The position numbers were made by a program, and so were the translations under genes. From Sporichthya brevicatena (lineage in GTDB: Bacteria; Actinomycetota; Actinomycetes; Sporichthyales; Sporichthyaceae), in the NCBI RefSeq assembly GCF_039525035.1, contig NZ_BAAAHE010000025.1:36174-100173 (forward strand): a stretch of 64,000 nt of DNA, written 5' to 3'. Shown piece by piece: positions 27,344 to 35,511 of the stretch. The first letter of the stretch is position 1, and every line of letters begins with the position of its first letter. The notes beneath the pieces were generated by a model, which saw only the letters and a program-made list of their open reading frames with translations, had not been told where the DNA came from and made no database searches.

Positions 27344-28851
27344 CCGATCACCTCGAGTACCTGCCGCCGCCCGAGCGCCGCCGGGAGGTGGTGACGGCGT
27401 CCGAGCTGACCGGCGTCGTCAGCGAGCTGCTCTCCGCCGGCTTCCGCCTCGCCCTGGTGGCGGCCCACGAGGAGCCGGACGCGTTCCGCGTGGTCCACCT
27501 CTTCACCGCCGGCGCCCCGGACCGCCGGGTCGAGGTGACGCTGTTCACCGACCGGAGTTCGCCGAGCGTGCCCACCCTGGCCGGCGTGTCCTTCCAAGCC
27601 GGTCGGTTCGAGCGGGAGATGCGCGACCTCTACGGCATCGTCCCCGTGGGCCACCCGTTGGGGCGGCGCATGATCCGGCACGACCACTGGCCCCAGGGCT
27701 GGTACCCGATGCGCTCGGACGCCGGGTCACCGCCGGAGTTCCCGCCGGCCGACGACGAGTTCCCCTTCCTGCGGATCGAAGGGCCGGGGGTCTACGAGAT
27801 CCCGGTGGGGCCGGTCCACGCCGGTCTGATCGAGCCGGGACACTTCCGCTTCAGCGTCGTGGGGGAGACCATCCTCCGGCTCAAGGCGCGGTTGTGGTTC
27901 GTGCACAAGGGCATCGAGAAGCTCGCCGAGGGGCGGCGTCCCCTCGACGCGTTGCCGTTGGCCGAGCGCGTCTCCGGCGACACGGCGGTCGGCCACGCGC
28001 TCGCGTTCTGTCTCGCGGTCGAGGACGCCTACGGGATCCGCGTGCCGGCCGAGGTGGCCGCCGTTCGGGCCGCGCTGCTGGAGCTGGAGCGGATTCACAA
28101 CCACGTCGCCGACATCGGCGCCCTGTGCAACGACGTCGGCTACGGGCTCGCCCAGTCGCACGCGCAGCGGGTGCGTGAGCAGTTCCTCCGGCTGAACAAG
28201 GAGGTCACCGGGCACCGGCTGCTCCGCTCCGGAGTGGAGCCGGGCGGTGCCCGCCTGTTGGGCGTCCCGGACCTCGATCGGATCGTCTCGCTCAGCGCCG
28301 ACATCGCCGAGACGGCACAGATCGCGCTGAACAACTCGATCGTGCGGGACCGGTTCACCGGGACCGCGGTGCTGTCCGCGGAGCAGGCCCGCGAACTCGG
28401 AGCACTCGGCTACGTCGCCCGCGCCAGCGGCGTCGACATCGACGCGCGGCGCGACCACCCGTTCCACCCGGCCACGGTCGACCTGCCCTCGGCCGTTCGG
28501 CCCGACGGCGACGTGCTCGCCCGATTCGGGGTCCGCACCACCGAGATCGCCACCAGCACCGACCTGCTGCGGGAACTGGTCCCGACCTTGCACACCGACC
28601 CGGAGGGCAGTGCGCTGCCGACCGGGATCGGTATCCCGCTCTCGGGCATCGGGCTCGTCGAGGGCTGGCGGGGCACGATCGCGCACCGGGTGGAGATCGA
28701 CGGGGACGGTCGGCTCACGCGCTGGAAGGTCGTCGACCCCTCGTTCCTGACCTGGCCCGCGTTGCCGATGGCGCTCGCGGACACGATCGTTCCCGACTTC
28801 CCGCTGGTCAACAAGAGCTTCAACCTCTCCTACGCGGGCAACGACCTCTGA
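27340..28851 (+). CDS. HycE/HyfG-like large subunit lacking the NiFe-site cysteines
   Basis: The 503-residue product fuses a NuoC-like N-terminus (about 15-125, including FEREMRDLYGIVPVGHP) to a NuoD/hydrogenase large-subunit domain (GPVHAGLIEPGHFRFSVVGE, then HKGIEKLAEG). In true group 4 hydrogenases the ERVCGIC-type motif and a C-terminal DPCxxC motif bind nickel. Here they read ERVSGDTA (209-216) and DPSFLTW (466-472), so all four cysteines are missing. The protein cannot hold a NiFe centre and should belong to the hydrogenase-related (Ehr-type) complexes. It matches Rv0087 in order. Substrate unknown. Confidence 0.92.
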   Translation: MTDHLEYLPPPERRREVVTASELTGVVSELLSAGFRLALVAAHEEPDAFRVVHLFTAGAPDRRVEVTLFTDRSSPSVPTLAGVSFQAGRFEREMRDLYGIVPVGHPLGRRMIRHDHWPQGWYPMRSDAGSPPEFPPADDEFPFLRIEGPGVYEIPVGPVHAGLIEPGHFRFSVVGETILRLKARLWFVHKGIEKLAEGRRPLDALPLAERVSGDTAVGHALAFCLAVEDAYGIRVPAEVAAVRAALLELERIHNHVADIGALCNDVGYGLAQSHAQRVREQFLRLNKEVTGHRLLRSGVEPGGARLLGVPDLDRIVSLSADIAETAQIALNNSIVRDRFTGTAVLSAEQARELGALGYVARASGVDIDARRDHPFHPATVDLPSAVRPDGDVLARFGVRTTEIATSTDLLRELVPTLHTDPEGSALPTGIGIPLSGIGLVEGWRGTIAHRVEIDGDGRLTRWKVVDPSFLTWPALPMALADTIVPDFPLVNKSFNLSYAGNDL

Positions 28852-28898
28852 CGCAGCTGGGTGCGAGCTGAGCGTTCGCCGGCCCGCCGGTAAAGGCG

Positions 28899-28928
28899 TT
28901 GAATCCGGCCGCGGAGGTCGGATAGAAT
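28899..28928 (+). promoter_or_regulatory. Sigma70-type promoter for a leaderless small ORF
   Basis: TTGAAT (28899-28904) and TAGAAT (28923-28928) are separated by 18 bp. Transcription would begin about seven bases after the -10, at or next to the ATG at 28936, so the message would be leaderless. Confidence 0.65.
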
Positions 28929-28935
28929 GTCAACC

Positions 28936-29037
28936 ATGTTGGTCGACATTCAGCTGCACAAGCCGATCGCGTATCGGCTGTCGCTGATCGGGATGCACAC
29001 GCACGCGGTGTCCGACGTGCTGTGTCACTGGCGCTGA
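28936..29037 (+). CDS. Leaderless leader-peptide-like small ORF ending in Cys-His-Trp-Arg
   Basis: A 33-residue frame starts right where a TTGAAT-18-TAGAAT promoter should begin transcription. It begins MLVDIQLHKPIAYRL and ends SDVLCHWR. Actinobacteria often carry short leader peptides with a Cys near the end ahead of cysteine or sulfur genes, and this frame resembles them. The downstream gene (29097) is an unknown protein rather than a sulfur gene, so its target is unclear. Around the start there is an imperfect palindrome (TGTCAACCATGTTGGTCGAC). Confidence 0.55.
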   Translation: MLVDIQLHKPIAYRLSLIGMHTHAVSDVLCHWR

Positions 29038-29096
29038 GCCCGTCCCTCCCGACCACTCCGCCGCCCTCGCCGCGGCCCCTCGAACGGATCGATCCC

Positions 29097-29381
29097 ATGC
29101 GTGCCCTGCCCCGCCCCCGTCTCCCCTTCCGCGCCGCCCGCAGCGCCCGTCGTGGTCGCGGACCGCTGCTCGCGGTCGTCGACTACCGCGTCGGACCGTT
29201 CGTCCGGTGGTGCGCGACGGTGTCGTCGCCGACGGGGGAGTTCTCCGAGCGGGTCGTGCTCGCGGTCGACGCCGAGGGCATCTACCTCGCGGCCCTGGCC
29301 GCGCTCGACGACCTGCGCCGGGAGACCGGACGCCTGGTCGAGGCCGAGCACGTCCTGCACGAGGACCCGATTCCGGCCTGA
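29097..29381 (+). CDS. Small hypothetical protein
   Basis: The 94-residue product begins with an Arg-rich stretch (LPRPRLPFRAARSARRGRG), then a compact domain with VVDYRVGPFVRWCATVSSPTGEFSERVVLAVDAEGIYLAALAAL and DDLRRETGRL. I do not recognise the family. It has no signal peptide or membrane segment. It lies 59 bp after the leader-like ORF and may be its regulated partner. The start lacks a clear ribosome site, so the exact N-terminus is uncertain. Confidence 0.5.
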   Translation: MRALPRPRLPFRAARSARRGRGPLLAVVDYRVGPFVRWCATVSSPTGEFSERVVLAVDAEGIYLAALAALDDLRRETGRLVEAEHVLHEDPIPA

Positions 29382-29433
29382 CCGTCGGTCGCGCAGAAAT
29401 TCTGATGAGAAGTCAGGTTCGTTGCCTGGGCGG

Positions 29434-30024
29434 TCAGTCGAGCCCGATGACCTTGCGGCCGGAGTAGAGGATCAGCTGGTCCTGGAGGGTGGCGTCCGCG
29501 GGCGCGGGGATCTCCGGGCCGAAGGCGCCGGGGGCGCGGATCGCGTCGCCGAAGCTCTTCAGCAGCTCGAAGGCGGCCTCGACCCCGGCCTCGTCGAGCT
29601 TGTCGTCGAGGCCGGCCGCCTGGCACAGGTCCCAGGTGTGGATCAGGGTGTCGGTGCAGAGCATGCCGCCGACGAGGGTGGCGAACTCCGACTCGGTCCC
29701 GTAGAAGCGCACCGGGAACAGCGCCTTCTCGTCCTCCGCGAGCGCTGCGGCGACGTCCGCCGTCGCGGCGCGCCAGGCCTCGATCACGTCCTCGGAGTCG
29801 GTGACCTCCTCCAGCGGGGTGTCCTGCAGCGCGGCCAGCACCCGCCGGTGGTTGTCGACGACGTGGGCGAGCAGGTCGCGGCTGTTCCAGTCGCGGCACG
29901 GCGTCATCGAGTTCCAGTCGAGCGTCCGCACGCGACCGACGCGCAGGTCGAGGTCGGCAGCGATGCGGCCGTACCGGCCGCGGATCTCGTCGAGATCGGG
30001 GAAGGTCGGGTTCGGGGACGTCAT
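29434..30024 (-). CDS. TIGR03086-type DinB/maleylpyruvate-isomerase-N-like metal-binding protein
   Basis: The product (196 residues from 30024) shows the typical sequence MTPCRDWNSRDLLAHVVDNHRRVLAAL with a metal-binding His, and a later LCTDTLIHTWDLCQAAG with another. These actinobacterial proteins share the mycothiol-dependent isomerase bundle. TATTAAT sits upstream such that transcription would begin near the ATG at 30024, suggesting a leaderless start; an ATG at 30033 would add three residues. Reaction unknown. Confidence 0.82.
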   Translation of the reverse strand: MTSPNPTFPDLDEIRGRYGRIAADLDLRVGRVRTLDWNSMTPCRDWNSRDLLAHVVDNHRRVLAALQDTPLEEVTDSEDVIEAWRAATADVAAALAEDEKALFPVRFYGTESEFATLVGGMLCTDTLIHTWDLCQAAGLDDKLDEAGVEAAFELLKSFGDAIRAPGAFGPEIPAPADATLQDQLILYSGRKVIGLD

Positions 30025-30064
30025 GACGCACATTAATAGCCCACCGCCCGGGGCGGCGCGCGGC

Positions 30065-30469
30065 TCAGGTCGCCGAGCAGTCGGCGCAGCGGCCGAAGAT
30101 CTCGACGGTGTGGCTGAGGTCGGTGAACCCGTGCTCGGCGGCGACCTTGTCCGCCCAACGCTCGACGGCGGGGCCCTCGACCTCGACGGCGCGGCCGCAG
30201 ACCCGGCAGACCAGATGGTGATGGTGGCCGTCGCTGCAGCGGCGGTAGATCGACTCGCCGTCGTCGGTGCGGAGCACGTCCACCTCGCCGGACTCGGCGA
30301 GGGCCTGCAGCGTCCGGTACACCGTCGTCAGGCCGACGTTCTCCCCGCGCTGCTTGAGCAGGTCGTGCAGTTCCTGCGCGCTGCGGAAGTCGGTGACGGC
30401 GTCGAGTGCCGCTGCGACGGCGGCCCGCTGGCGCGTGGCGCGCTGCGGCCGGACTCCGGCGTCACTCAT
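30065..30469 (-). CDS. Fur-family regulator, probably Zur
   Basis: The 134-residue product has a winged HTH (TRQRAAVAAALDAVTDFRSAQELHDLLKQRGENVGLTTVYRTLQAL) and a metal domain with HHHHLVCRVCG and CADC, giving the structural CxxC...CxxC zinc site, plus the D-H regulatory residues. Length and the HHHHLVCRxCG pattern are typical of actinobacterial zinc uptake regulator Zur (FurB). In many actinobacteria it lies near glyS, as here. No Zur box was identified. Confidence 0.9.
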   Translation of the reverse strand: MSDAGVRPQRATRQRAAVAAALDAVTDFRSAQELHDLLKQRGENVGLTTVYRTLQALAESGEVDVLRTDDGESIYRRCSDGHHHHLVCRVCGRAVEVEGPAVERWADKVAAEHGFTDLSHTVEIFGRCADCSAT

Positions 30470-30497
30470 CGTTGGTCCACTTCCGGCATTCGAGGCA

Positions 30498-30830
30498 TCA
30501 GAGATTGAGCACTCCCACGACGATCACCGCCGTGAGGGCCGCGACGCGGACGGCGCGACCGGCGTTGGGGAGCGTCGGCCAGAACGCGGCGAGCAACCAC
30601 CCCAGCAGTCCGACGACCACAACCAGCAGCAGCAGGCCGAGAATTCCGCCGAGGATCAGGCCGCCGAGGAGCGCGACCGCGACGAAGGCGGGGAGCACGA
30701 GCTTCGGCATCCGGCTCAGGCAGAGCAACCCGGGCGCGGTCGCGGTCGCGACGCGGTTGGCGACCTTGTCCGGCGGGACGTTCGCGCGCACCCGCGGGTG
30801 CGGGTTGCGGGGACGTGGTTTCGCGGCCAT
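30498..30830 (-). CDS. Small membrane protein, DUF6703-like
   Basis: The 110-residue product has a basic cytoplasmic start (MAAKPRPRNPHPRVRANVPP) and two or three strongly hydrophobic segments (about 42-68 and 68-85, and 93-109). Proteins like this are found next to fur/zur in actinobacteria. No function is known; the short gap after zur may place both on one transcript, but zur is downstream here. Confidence 0.65.
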   Translation of the reverse strand: MAAKPRPRNPHPRVRANVPPDKVANRVATATAPGLLCLSRMPKLVLPAFVAVALLGGLILGGILGLLLLVVVVGLLGWLLAAFWPTLPNAGRAVRVAALTAVIVVGVLNL

Positions 30831-30855
30831 TGCCACATCCTGCCAAGGTGGAGCA

Positions 30856-31137
30856 ATGCTGCTCGTCGCCCGGGTGCCCGGGGTGTCCGATCCCGTCGCG
30901 TTCCAGGCCGAGGCCGAGGGCGCGCTCGCCGCGCTGGCGACCCGCCCCGGGTGGGTGTCGGGCCGGGTCGGACGGGCCCTGGACGACCCGACGACGTGGG
31001 TCGTGGTGTGCGAGTGGACCGACGTCGGCAGCGGCCGGCGCGGGCTGACGACCGGCGCGGTCCGCACGCAGATCATGCCGCTGATGGCGCGCCTCCCGGC
31101 CGAGCCGGGCACGTTCGAGATCGTCTCCTCCGCCTGA
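30856..31137 (+). CDS. Antibiotic biosynthesis monooxygenase (ABM)-domain protein
   Basis: The 93-residue product fits a single ABM/dimeric alpha-beta barrel: MLLVARVPGVSDPVAFQAEAEGALAALATRPGWVSGRVGRAL, then TTWVVVCEWTDVGSGRRGL. Such domains act as cofactor-free monooxygenases or simply as small folds of unknown role. It is divergent from the DUF6703-like gene with 25 bp between starts, so the promoters overlap. Confidence 0.72.
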   Translation: MLLVARVPGVSDPVAFQAEAEGALAALATRPGWVSGRVGRALDDPTTWVVVCEWTDVGSGRRGLTTGAVRTQIMPLMARLPAEPGTFEIVSSA

Positions 31138-31257
31138 CTCGGCCGCGGCCGGGACGCCGGAGAGGGCTTCGCCCGCAGGCCGGTCGGCGAGTAGGCTGAC
31201 CCGCTCCGGCCCCATCCCGATTGTGGCCCGCTGAACGTCCCGTACGGAGTGCTCGCG

Positions 31258-32622
31258 TTGCCTGCTGACCGGATCGACGCGATCGTCAGCCTCAGCCGTC
31301 GCCGGGGCTTCGTGTTCCCGTCGAGCGAGATCTACGGCGGCATGCGTTCGTGCTGGGACTACGGGCCGCTCGGGGTCGAGCTGAAGGAGAACATCAAGCG
31401 GCAGTGGTGGAAGGCGTGCGTCCAGAGCCGCGACGACGTCGTCGGGCTGGACTCCTCGATCATCCTCGCCACCGACGTCTGGAAGGCCTCCGGTCACCTC
31501 GAGTCGTTCGTCGACCCGCTCACCGAGTGCCAGGCCTGCCACAAGCGCTACCGCGTCGACCAGCTCACCGAGGACCCCGCCGAACTCGCGAACCTGGAGT
31601 GCCCCGGCTGCGGTCGTCCCGGCTCGCTCACCGAGCCCCGGCCGTTCAACGGCCTGCTCCGCACGCACCTCGGCCCGGTCGAGGACGCGGATGCGGTGCA
31701 CTACCTGCGGCCGGAGACGGCGCAGGGGATCTTCGTCAACTTCGCCAACGTGCTCACGACGTCGCGGCGCCGGCCGCCGTTCGGCATCGGCCAGGTCGGC
31801 AAGAGCTTCCGCAACGAGATCACGCCGGGCAACTTCATCTTCCGCACGCGGGAGTTCGAGCAGATGGAGCTCGAGTTCTTCGTCGAGCCCGGCACCGACG
31901 AGAGCTGGCACGAGTACTGGCTCGCCGAGCGCTGGGCCTGGTACCTCGACCTCGGCATCCCCGAGATCGACCTGCGCCGGTACGAGCACCCCGCGGACAA
32001 GCTCGCGCACTACTCGCGCCGCACCGTCGACATCGAGTACCGCTTCGGCTTCAGCGCCGGGGCGGGCACGGAGTGGGCGGAGCTCGAAGGCGTAGCCAAT
32101 CGCAGCGACTTCGACCTCACCACTCACAGCAAGAACTCCGGCAACGACCTGAGCTACTTCGACCAGACGACCGGTGAGCGCTGGACGCCCTACGTCATCG
32201 AGCCCGCCGCCGGTCTGACGCGCTGCGTGCTGGCGTTCCTGCTCGCGGCGTACTCCGAGGACACCGCCCCGAACGCCAAGGGCAACCCGGAGAAGCGGAC
32301 GGTGCTGCGGCTCGACCCGCGCCTCGCGCCGGTCAAGGCGGCGGTGCTGCCGCTCTCGCGCAACGCTGAGCTCTCGCCGCGGGCCCGCGAGGTGGCGGCC
32401 GGACTGCGCCGGCACTGGAACGTCGAGTTCGACGACGCCGGCGCGATCGGCCGTCGCTACCGGCGCCAGGACGAGATCGGCACCCCGTACTGCGTGACGC
32501 TCGACTTCGAGACGCTCGACGACGGCGCGGCCACGGTGCGCGACCGCGACTCGATGCGGCAGGAGCGGATCTCCCTCGACCGGCTGACGGGGTATCTCGC
32601 CGAGCGGTTGGTGGGGTGCTGA
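31258..32622 (+). CDS. glyS: Glycyl-tRNA synthetase
   Basis: The 454-residue product is the alpha2-type class II enzyme: [27 protein letters not shown] (motif region), [10 protein letters not shown], the zinc knuckle CQACHKRY...CPGCGRPG, motif 2 [29 protein letters not shown], and the anticodon-binding end. I chose the TTG at 31258 because GGAG lies eight bases upstream and the start then matches other actinobacterial proteins ([13 protein letters not shown]); the GTG at 31249 overlaps that GGAG. Its end overlaps dusB by seven bases. Confidence 0.96.
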   Translation: MPADRIDAIVSLSRRRGFVFPSSEIYGGMRSCWDYGPLGVELKENIKRQWWKACVQSRDDVVGLDSSIILATDVWKASGHLESFVDPLTECQACHKRYRVDQLTEDPAELANLECPGCGRPGSLTEPRPFNGLLRTHLGPVEDADAVHYLRPETAQGIFVNFANVLTTSRRRPPFGIGQVGKSFRNEITPGNFIFRTREFEQMELEFFVEPGTDESWHEYWLAERWAWYLDLGIPEIDLRRYEHPADKLAHYSRRTVDIEYRFGFSAGAGTEWAELEGVANRSDFDLTTHSKNSGNDLSYFDQTTGERWTPYVIEPAAGLTRCVLAFLLAAYSEDTAPNAKGNPEKRTVLRLDPRLAPVKAAVLPLSRNAELSPRAREVAAGLRRHWNVEFDDAGAIGRRYRRQDEIGTPYCVTLDFETLDDGAATVRDRDSMRQERISLDRLTGYLAERLVGC

Positions 32623-33752
32623 CCCCGCTCCGCCTGGGCACGCACGAGATCTGGCCGCCGGTCGTGCTGGCCCCGATGGCGGGAATCACCAACCGGGCCT
32701 TCCGCCGCCTGTGCCGTGAGCACGGCGCCGGGCTGTACGTGAACGAGATGGTCACCGCGCGCGGTCTCGTCGAGGGTGACCGGACGACGCGGGCGATGGT
32801 CTCCTTCGACCCCGACGAGTTCCCGCGCAGCCTGCAGCTCTACGGCACCGACGCGGACTCGATCGCGGGCGCGGTCCGCCTCGTGGTCGCCGAGAACCTC
32901 GCCGACCACGTCGACCTCAACTTCGGCTGCCCGGTGCCCAAGGTGACGCGCAAGGGCGGCGGGTCGGCGCTGCCGTGGAAGCGGGCGCTGTTCGCGCGGA
33001 TCGTCACCGGCGCGGTCGAGGCGGCCGGCGGCGCGGTGCCGGTGACGGTGAAGATGCGCGTCGGCATCGACGACGAGCACCCCACGTTCCTCGACGCTGG
33101 CCGCATCGCCGCCGACGCCGGGGTCGCCTGGGTCGCCCTGCACGCCCGGACCGCGGCGCAGCACTACTCGGGTCAGGCGGACTGGTCGAAGATCGCGGAG
33201 CTGAAGCGCCACCTGGCCGGCACCGGCGTCCCGGTCCTCGGCAACGGGGACATCTGGGAGGCCGGGGACGCGCTGCGCATGGTCGCCGAGACCGGGTGCG
33301 ACGGCGTGGTCGTCGGCCGCGGCTGCCTCGGCCGGCCCTGGCTGTTCGGCAATCTCGCCGCGGCGTTCGACGGCCGGCCCGACCCCGGGCACCCCGGCCT
33401 CGGCCAGGTCGCGGCGACGCTGCGGCGGCACGCCGAGCTGATGACCGAGGACCTCGGCGAGTTCAAGGCCTGCCAGGAGATCCGCAAGCACATCGCCTGG
33501 TACCTCAAGGGCTTCGCGGTCGGCTCCGGGCTGCGACAGGCGCTCGGGCTGGTCGGCTCGCTGGCGGAGCTGGACCGACTGCTCGACGAGCTCGACACCG
33601 ACCAGGAGTTCCCGGCCGCGAGCCTCGGCGTCCCGCGTGGACGGGCCGGCTCGCCGCGCCGCGTCGCCCTGCCCGACGGGTGGCTCGACGACGCCGGTGA
33701 CGCGGTCGTCGACGACGCCGACGCGGGGCTCGCGGCGCTCTCCGGAGGGTGA
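32616..33752 (+). CDS. dusB: tRNA-dihydrouridine synthase (DusB-type)
   Basis: The 378-residue FMN enzyme shows [49 protein letters not shown] with the catalytic Cys, and the [36 protein letters not shown] phosphate-binding end of the TIM barrel. It reduces uridines in the D-loop of tRNAs using NADPH. The GTG start overlaps glyS, giving a coupled tRNA-function pair. Confidence 0.94.
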   Translation: MLTPLRLGTHEIWPPVVLAPMAGITNRAFRRLCREHGAGLYVNEMVTARGLVEGDRTTRAMVSFDPDEFPRSLQLYGTDADSIAGAVRLVVAENLADHVDLNFGCPVPKVTRKGGGSALPWKRALFARIVTGAVEAAGGAVPVTVKMRVGIDDEHPTFLDAGRIAADAGVAWVALHARTAAQHYSGQADWSKIAELKRHLAGTGVPVLGNGDIWEAGDALRMVAETGCDGVVVGRGCLGRPWLFGNLAAAFDGRPDPGHPGLGQVAATLRRHAELMTEDLGEFKACQEIRKHIAWYLKGFAVGSGLRQALGLVGSLAELDRLLDELDTDQEFPAASLGVPRGRAGSPRRVALPDGWLDDAGDAVVDDADAGLAALSGG

Positions 33753-33969
33753 CGGAACGTCATGATCGCGACGCGATCGACGTGTCCACCCGCGGCTTGA
33801 TCGAAATCAGTGACCCAACCGTGACCTCGGAGATGAGAGGAACAACGCAGGGGGTCGGGTAGGACATTGTGGGTAGACGAGGAAGAATCAGGTCCTACGC
33901 ACAGCCGCACAGCCGCGCAGGGTCGCGTGGCCTGGCCCATCCCGGTGGAAGCCGAGAGAGCGAGATTCC
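33753..33969 (+). promoter_or_regulatory. Gap before the FAD oxidoreductase gene with one palindrome
   Basis: This 217-bp gap is long for the window. It contains GATCGC-GAC-GCGATC (33764-33778), a perfect 15-bp palindrome shortly after dusB that could end that transcript or bind a regulator. A weak ribosome site (GAGAGAGCGA) precedes the ATG at 33970. No other structure is evident. Confidence 0.35.
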
Positions 33970-35481
33970 ATGGCGCCCGAGCACGGTGCATCGTCCGACG
34001 CCCCCGTTGTCGTCATCGGCGCGGGTCCGGCCGGCCTGACCGCCGCCTACGAGCTGGTCAAGCGCGGACGCGCCGTGACGGTCCTCGAGGCGACGGACCA
34101 GATCGGCGGCATCTCCCGCACCGAGGTCCGCGACGACTGGCGTTTCGACATCGGCGGGCACCGGTTCTTCACCAAGGTGCCCGAGGTCGAGGCGCTCTGG
34201 CACGAGATCCTCCCCGACGAGGACTTCCTGCAGCGCCCGCGCATGAGCCGGATCTCCTACCGCGGCAAGCTCTACGACTACCCGCTCAAGGCCGGCAACG
34301 CCCTGAAGAACCTGGGCATCATCGAGGCCGTCCGCTGCGTGCTGTCCTACGTGTGGGTGCGCATCCGCCCGCCGAAGGACCAGACGAACTTCGAGGGCTG
34401 GGTCGCCGCTCGCTTCGGCTGGCGCCTCTACAACATCTTCTTCAAGACCTACACCGAGAAGCTCTGGGGCATCCCCGGCACCGAGATCCAGGCCGACTGG
34501 GCCGCCCAGCGCATCAAGAACCTCTCGCTGTTCTCCGCGATCAAGAACGCGATCTTCCAGCCCAAGGGCCAGACCGAGATCACGACGCTGATCGACACGT
34601 TCCAGTACCCCAAGTACGGCCCCGGGATGATGTGGGAGCGCTGCCGCGACCTCGTCGTCTCCGGTGGCGGCGAGGTGATCATGAACGCGCCGGTCGTCGC
34701 GCTGCACCGCGAGGGCAAGCGTGTGACCGCCGTCACCGTTCTGCAGAACGGTGAGGAGAAGTTGATCCGGTGCAGCGACGTCATCTCCTCGATGCCACTG
34801 CAGCACCTGGTCCAGGGCATGAACCCGAAGGCCCCGCAGGAGGTTCGCGAGGCGGCCGAGGGCCTGGGCTACCGCGACTTCATCACCGTCGCGATCGTCG
34901 TGCCCGTCGAGGACGGCTTCCCCGACAACTGGATCTACATCCACACCCCGGGCGTCAAGGTCGGCCGCATCCAGAACTACGGCTCCTGGTCGCCGTACCT
35001 GGTCAAGGACGGCCTGACCTGCCTCGGCCTCGAGTACTTCGTCAACGAGGGCGACGGCACCTGGACCTCGACCGATGAGGACCTCATCGCCCTGGCCAAG
35101 TCCGAGCTCGCGCAGCTCGGCCTGGTCAAGACCGAGCGCATGCAGGCCGGCTTCGTCGTCCGCGTCCCCAAGGCGTACCCGATCTACGACGAGGGCTACG
35201 ACCTCAAGGTCGACACCATCCGGCACTGGCTGGCGGACGAGGTCGTGAACGTCCAGGCCACCGGCCGTAACGGCATGCACCGCTACAACAACCAGGACCA
35301 CTCGATGGTCACGGCCATGTACGCGGTCGACAACATCTGCGGCATCGAGCGCGACCTCTGGACGGTCAACGTCGAGGAGGAATACCACGAGGAGAAGCGC
35401 AACGACTCCTCCGGCACCGCGCCCGCCGCCGGCACCGGCCGGGCCGCCCCGGTCCTGCCGCGGCGCGACAAGTCCGCCTGA
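33970..35481 (+). CDS. FAD/NAD-dependent oxidoreductase of the polysaccharide-associated amine-oxidase type
   Basis: The 503-residue product begins with a dinucleotide fold VVVIGAGPAGLTAAYEL (13-29) and has FDIGGHRFFTKVPEVEALW, a flavin-contacting motif seen in UDP-galactopyranose mutase-like and phytoene-desaturase-like enzymes. YTEKLWGIPGTEI and the closing GRNGMHRYNNQDHSMVTAM are typical of a group found in cell-surface polysaccharide clusters. A 30-residue Ala/Gly tail is dispensable-looking. It is followed 30 bp later by a membrane glycosyltransferase. I infer a role in making or modifying an envelope glycan; the substrate is unknown. Confidence 0.85.
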   Translation: MAPEHGASSDAPVVVIGAGPAGLTAAYELVKRGRAVTVLEATDQIGGISRTEVRDDWRFDIGGHRFFTKVPEVEALWHEILPDEDFLQRPRMSRISYRGKLYDYPLKAGNALKNLGIIEAVRCVLSYVWVRIRPPKDQTNFEGWVAARFGWRLYNIFFKTYTEKLWGIPGTEIQADWAAQRIKNLSLFSAIKNAIFQPKGQTEITTLIDTFQYPKYGPGMMWERCRDLVVSGGGEVIMNAPVVALHREGKRVTAVTVLQNGEEKLIRCSDVISSMPLQHLVQGMNPKAPQEVREAAEGLGYRDFITVAIVVPVEDGFPDNWIYIHTPGVKVGRIQNYGSWSPYLVKDGLTCLGLEYFVNEGDGTWTSTDEDLIALAKSELAQLGLVKTERMQAGFVVRVPKAYPIYDEGYDLKVDTIRHWLADEVVNVQATGRNGMHRYNNQDHSMVTAMYAVDNICGIERDLWTVNVEEEYHEEKRNDSSGTAPAAGTGRAAPVLPRRDKSA

Positions 35482-35511
35482 CCGATCCGCCCGAACCGAC
35501 CTGGACCGCCC

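Noticed and set aside
27340..28851. Functional NiFe hydrogenase or formate hydrogenlyase
   Set aside because: All four nickel-ligand cysteines are replaced and no formate dehydrogenase gene is adjacent.
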